Assembly: GCA_040758525.1 (NCBI GenBank)
Contig: JBFLVQ010000549.1
Coordinates: 1-6,536, forward strand
Direction of reading: 5' to 3'
Length of the DNA stretch: 6,536 nucleotides
Origin: JBFLVQ01 sp040758525
Lineage (GTDB): Bacteria; Acidobacteriota; Blastocatellia; Chloracidobacteriales; JADJPF01
Positions 5,531 to 6,536 of the stretch are shown here, one piece after another; the first letter of the stretch is position 1, and the number at the start of each line of letters is the position of its first letter. A model generated the notes under the pieces. The model made no database searches. It was not told where the DNA came from and saw only the letters and a list, made by a program, of their open reading frames with translations. The translations under genes were made by a program, and so were the position numbers.

Positions 5531-6536
5531 CTATTTCGCTTTAGCAAAATCGCTAGCGATACGATCACCAGGCTTGAGTCCATCAATAATGATCACATCA
5601 TTACCATTCGATTCACCTAGTTTGATAGGATGCTCCTGCCAACCAGCATCTGTCTTTATTTTTACCATTGTTCCTGCGGCAGTCGTACGCACTGCTTTAA
5701 GAGGAACAGCAATACAATTGGAGATAGTACGAGTTTCCAGTTTGGCTTTAATGCTCATTGCTGGACGCATTGTAGTAATGTTAAGTTGATCGAGTGTGAT
5801 CTGAACTTCAAGGATCTTGTTAGGAATATCCCAGGCTTTTGCACGCACAAGTGTACCAATACTCTTAACCGTGCCTGTATAGGTCTTCCCAGGCATTGCA
5901 TCGACTGCCACCTCAGCACGCTGGCCAACTTTGACCTTACCAATATCGACCTCAGGAATATAGGCCTCGGCAAGTAGTGTATTTAGGTCAGGGATCTCAA
6001 GGACAGGTTGACCGGAGTAGACATTTTCACCGACCTGAAACTTCTCGCGATTCCATTTCTGTTTATAGATCACTACACCATCACGGTCGGCCTTAGCCTG
6101 AAAACTCTCCAATCCTTGTTGGATCTGAGACACCTGATTTTGTGCGCGAGCTTTCTTACTAGCAATAATATTGTAGGTAGCTTCGCTAGAACGCTTGTGC
6201 CATTCTATACGCTCTATGAGTTTCTCATATTCACGCTTGGCCTGTTCCAAGGCGATCTCGTCAAGCTTAATTTCACGCACCGCGACCACATCAGGAGTTG
6301 ACCCTTGTCTTAACTTGAGCTTTTCATAGTTGTTTTCTGCCGCCGCCAATTTCGCGGCGAGATTCTGCTGTTCTAAATCGATCTGAACCTTGGTCTTCTC
6401 TAACTCTTTGGTGGCTTGATCTAGATCATTCTGATACTTCTGTAAGTCTTCCATTAGGCGCTGGGCATCAAAACTAATAAGTGTTTCGCCTTTTTTGACA
6501 TTCTTTCCCTCTGACACCATATTGACAATTTGGAAC
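5531..6536 (-). CDS. HlyD/MacA-family periplasmic adaptor, 5' end outside the window
   Basis: The reading frame is open through the right edge (last complete codon ends at 6535). The Met at 6520 is internal, because the residues before it continue the lipoyl fold (FQIVNMVSEGKNVKKGETL). In-window numbering (334 aa): first lipoyl half 1-24, a long heptad-like coiled-coil hairpin about 25-145 with its turn near 76-84 (GSTPD), second lipoyl half about 146-182, beta-barrel about 183-265, and a membrane-proximal domain to the C-terminus. The anchor and start lie to the right of the window. The role is to bridge a permease and an outer-membrane channel; it probably pairs with the second adaptor 12 nt downstream. 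At the hairpin tip Arg-x3-Leu is followed by Gln rather than the Ser of the TolC-docking RLS motif. Confidence 0.92.
   Translation of the reverse strand, partial: FQIVNMVSEGKNVKKGETLISFDAQRLMEDLQKYQNDLDQATKELEKTKVQIDLEQQNLAAKLAAAENNYEKLKLRQGSTPDVVAVREIKLDEIALEQAKREYEKLIERIEWHKRSSEATYNIIASKKARAQNQVSQIQQGLESFQAKADRDGVVIYKQKWNREKFQVGENVYSGQPVLEIPDLNTLLAEAYIPEVDIGKVKVGQRAEVAVDAMPGKTYTGTVKSIGTLVRAKAWDIPNKILEVQITLDQLNITTMRPAMSIKAKLETRTISNCIAVPLKAVRTTAAGTMVKIKTDAGWQEHPIKLGESNGNDVIIIDGLKPGDRIASDFAKAK

Noticed and set aside
5630..5977. Plus-strand ORF of 115 codons rich in Cys and His
   Set aside because: It is a shadow of the partial adaptor; the Cys/His content comes from antisense reading of coding sequence and shows no zinc-binding spacing.
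6518..6520. ATG at 6520 as the start of the first adaptor
   Set aside because: The frame stays open to the window edge and the preceding residues continue the lipoyl domain, so this Met is internal.

Overview
The window reads as a chromosomal stretch of a Gram-negative bacterium with about 43% GC by eye. The envelope-spanning transport genes (two HlyD/MacA-type periplasmic adaptors and a MacB-type permease) require an inner and outer membrane. A full-length isocitrate dehydrogenase kinase/phosphatase (AceK) points to Proteobacteria or a related phylum. An exported protein with an Ig-like domain followed by a TIG-like domain would fit Acidobacteriota or some Deltaproteobacteria-like lineages. 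I cannot settle the phylum from sequence alone.

Almost everything lies on the minus strand and reads right to left. From 6536 to 2962 there is a transporter operon: an adaptor cut by the window edge (5531-6536), a second, complete adaptor (4208-5518) and a permease (2962-4200), with gaps of only 12 and 7 nt and good Shine-Dalgarno sites. No ATPase gene is present, so the ATPase must be encoded to the right of the window or elsewhere. AceK (1225-2943) follows the permease after only 18 nt with no terminator, so it looks co-transcribed with an efflux/export system rather than with glyoxylate-shunt genes. After a 159-nt gap comes an exported Ig/TIG-like protein (340-1065), whose start is fixed by a perfect AGGAGG.

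A long imperfect hairpin at 278-336 separates this minus-strand block from plus-strand material at 1-275. That left segment probably holds the 3' tail of one plus-strand gene (ending at 63) overlapping a small 71-codon ORF (60-275). A perfect 10-bp inverted repeat with a T-rich tail sits inside the small ORF and competes with this reading, so the left edge is the least certain part of the window.

The adaptors and permease would work together as a tripartite ABC exporter or lipid/peptide efflux pump. AceK would switch isocitrate dehydrogenase off and on to divert carbon into the glyoxylate shunt. A functional link between them is suggested only by operon structure. I see no mobile element, CRISPR array, tRNA or rRNA, and no clearly novel system; the unusual points are the aceK context, the paired adaptors without an ATPase, the ambiguous left edge, and a strong excess of GATC sites.
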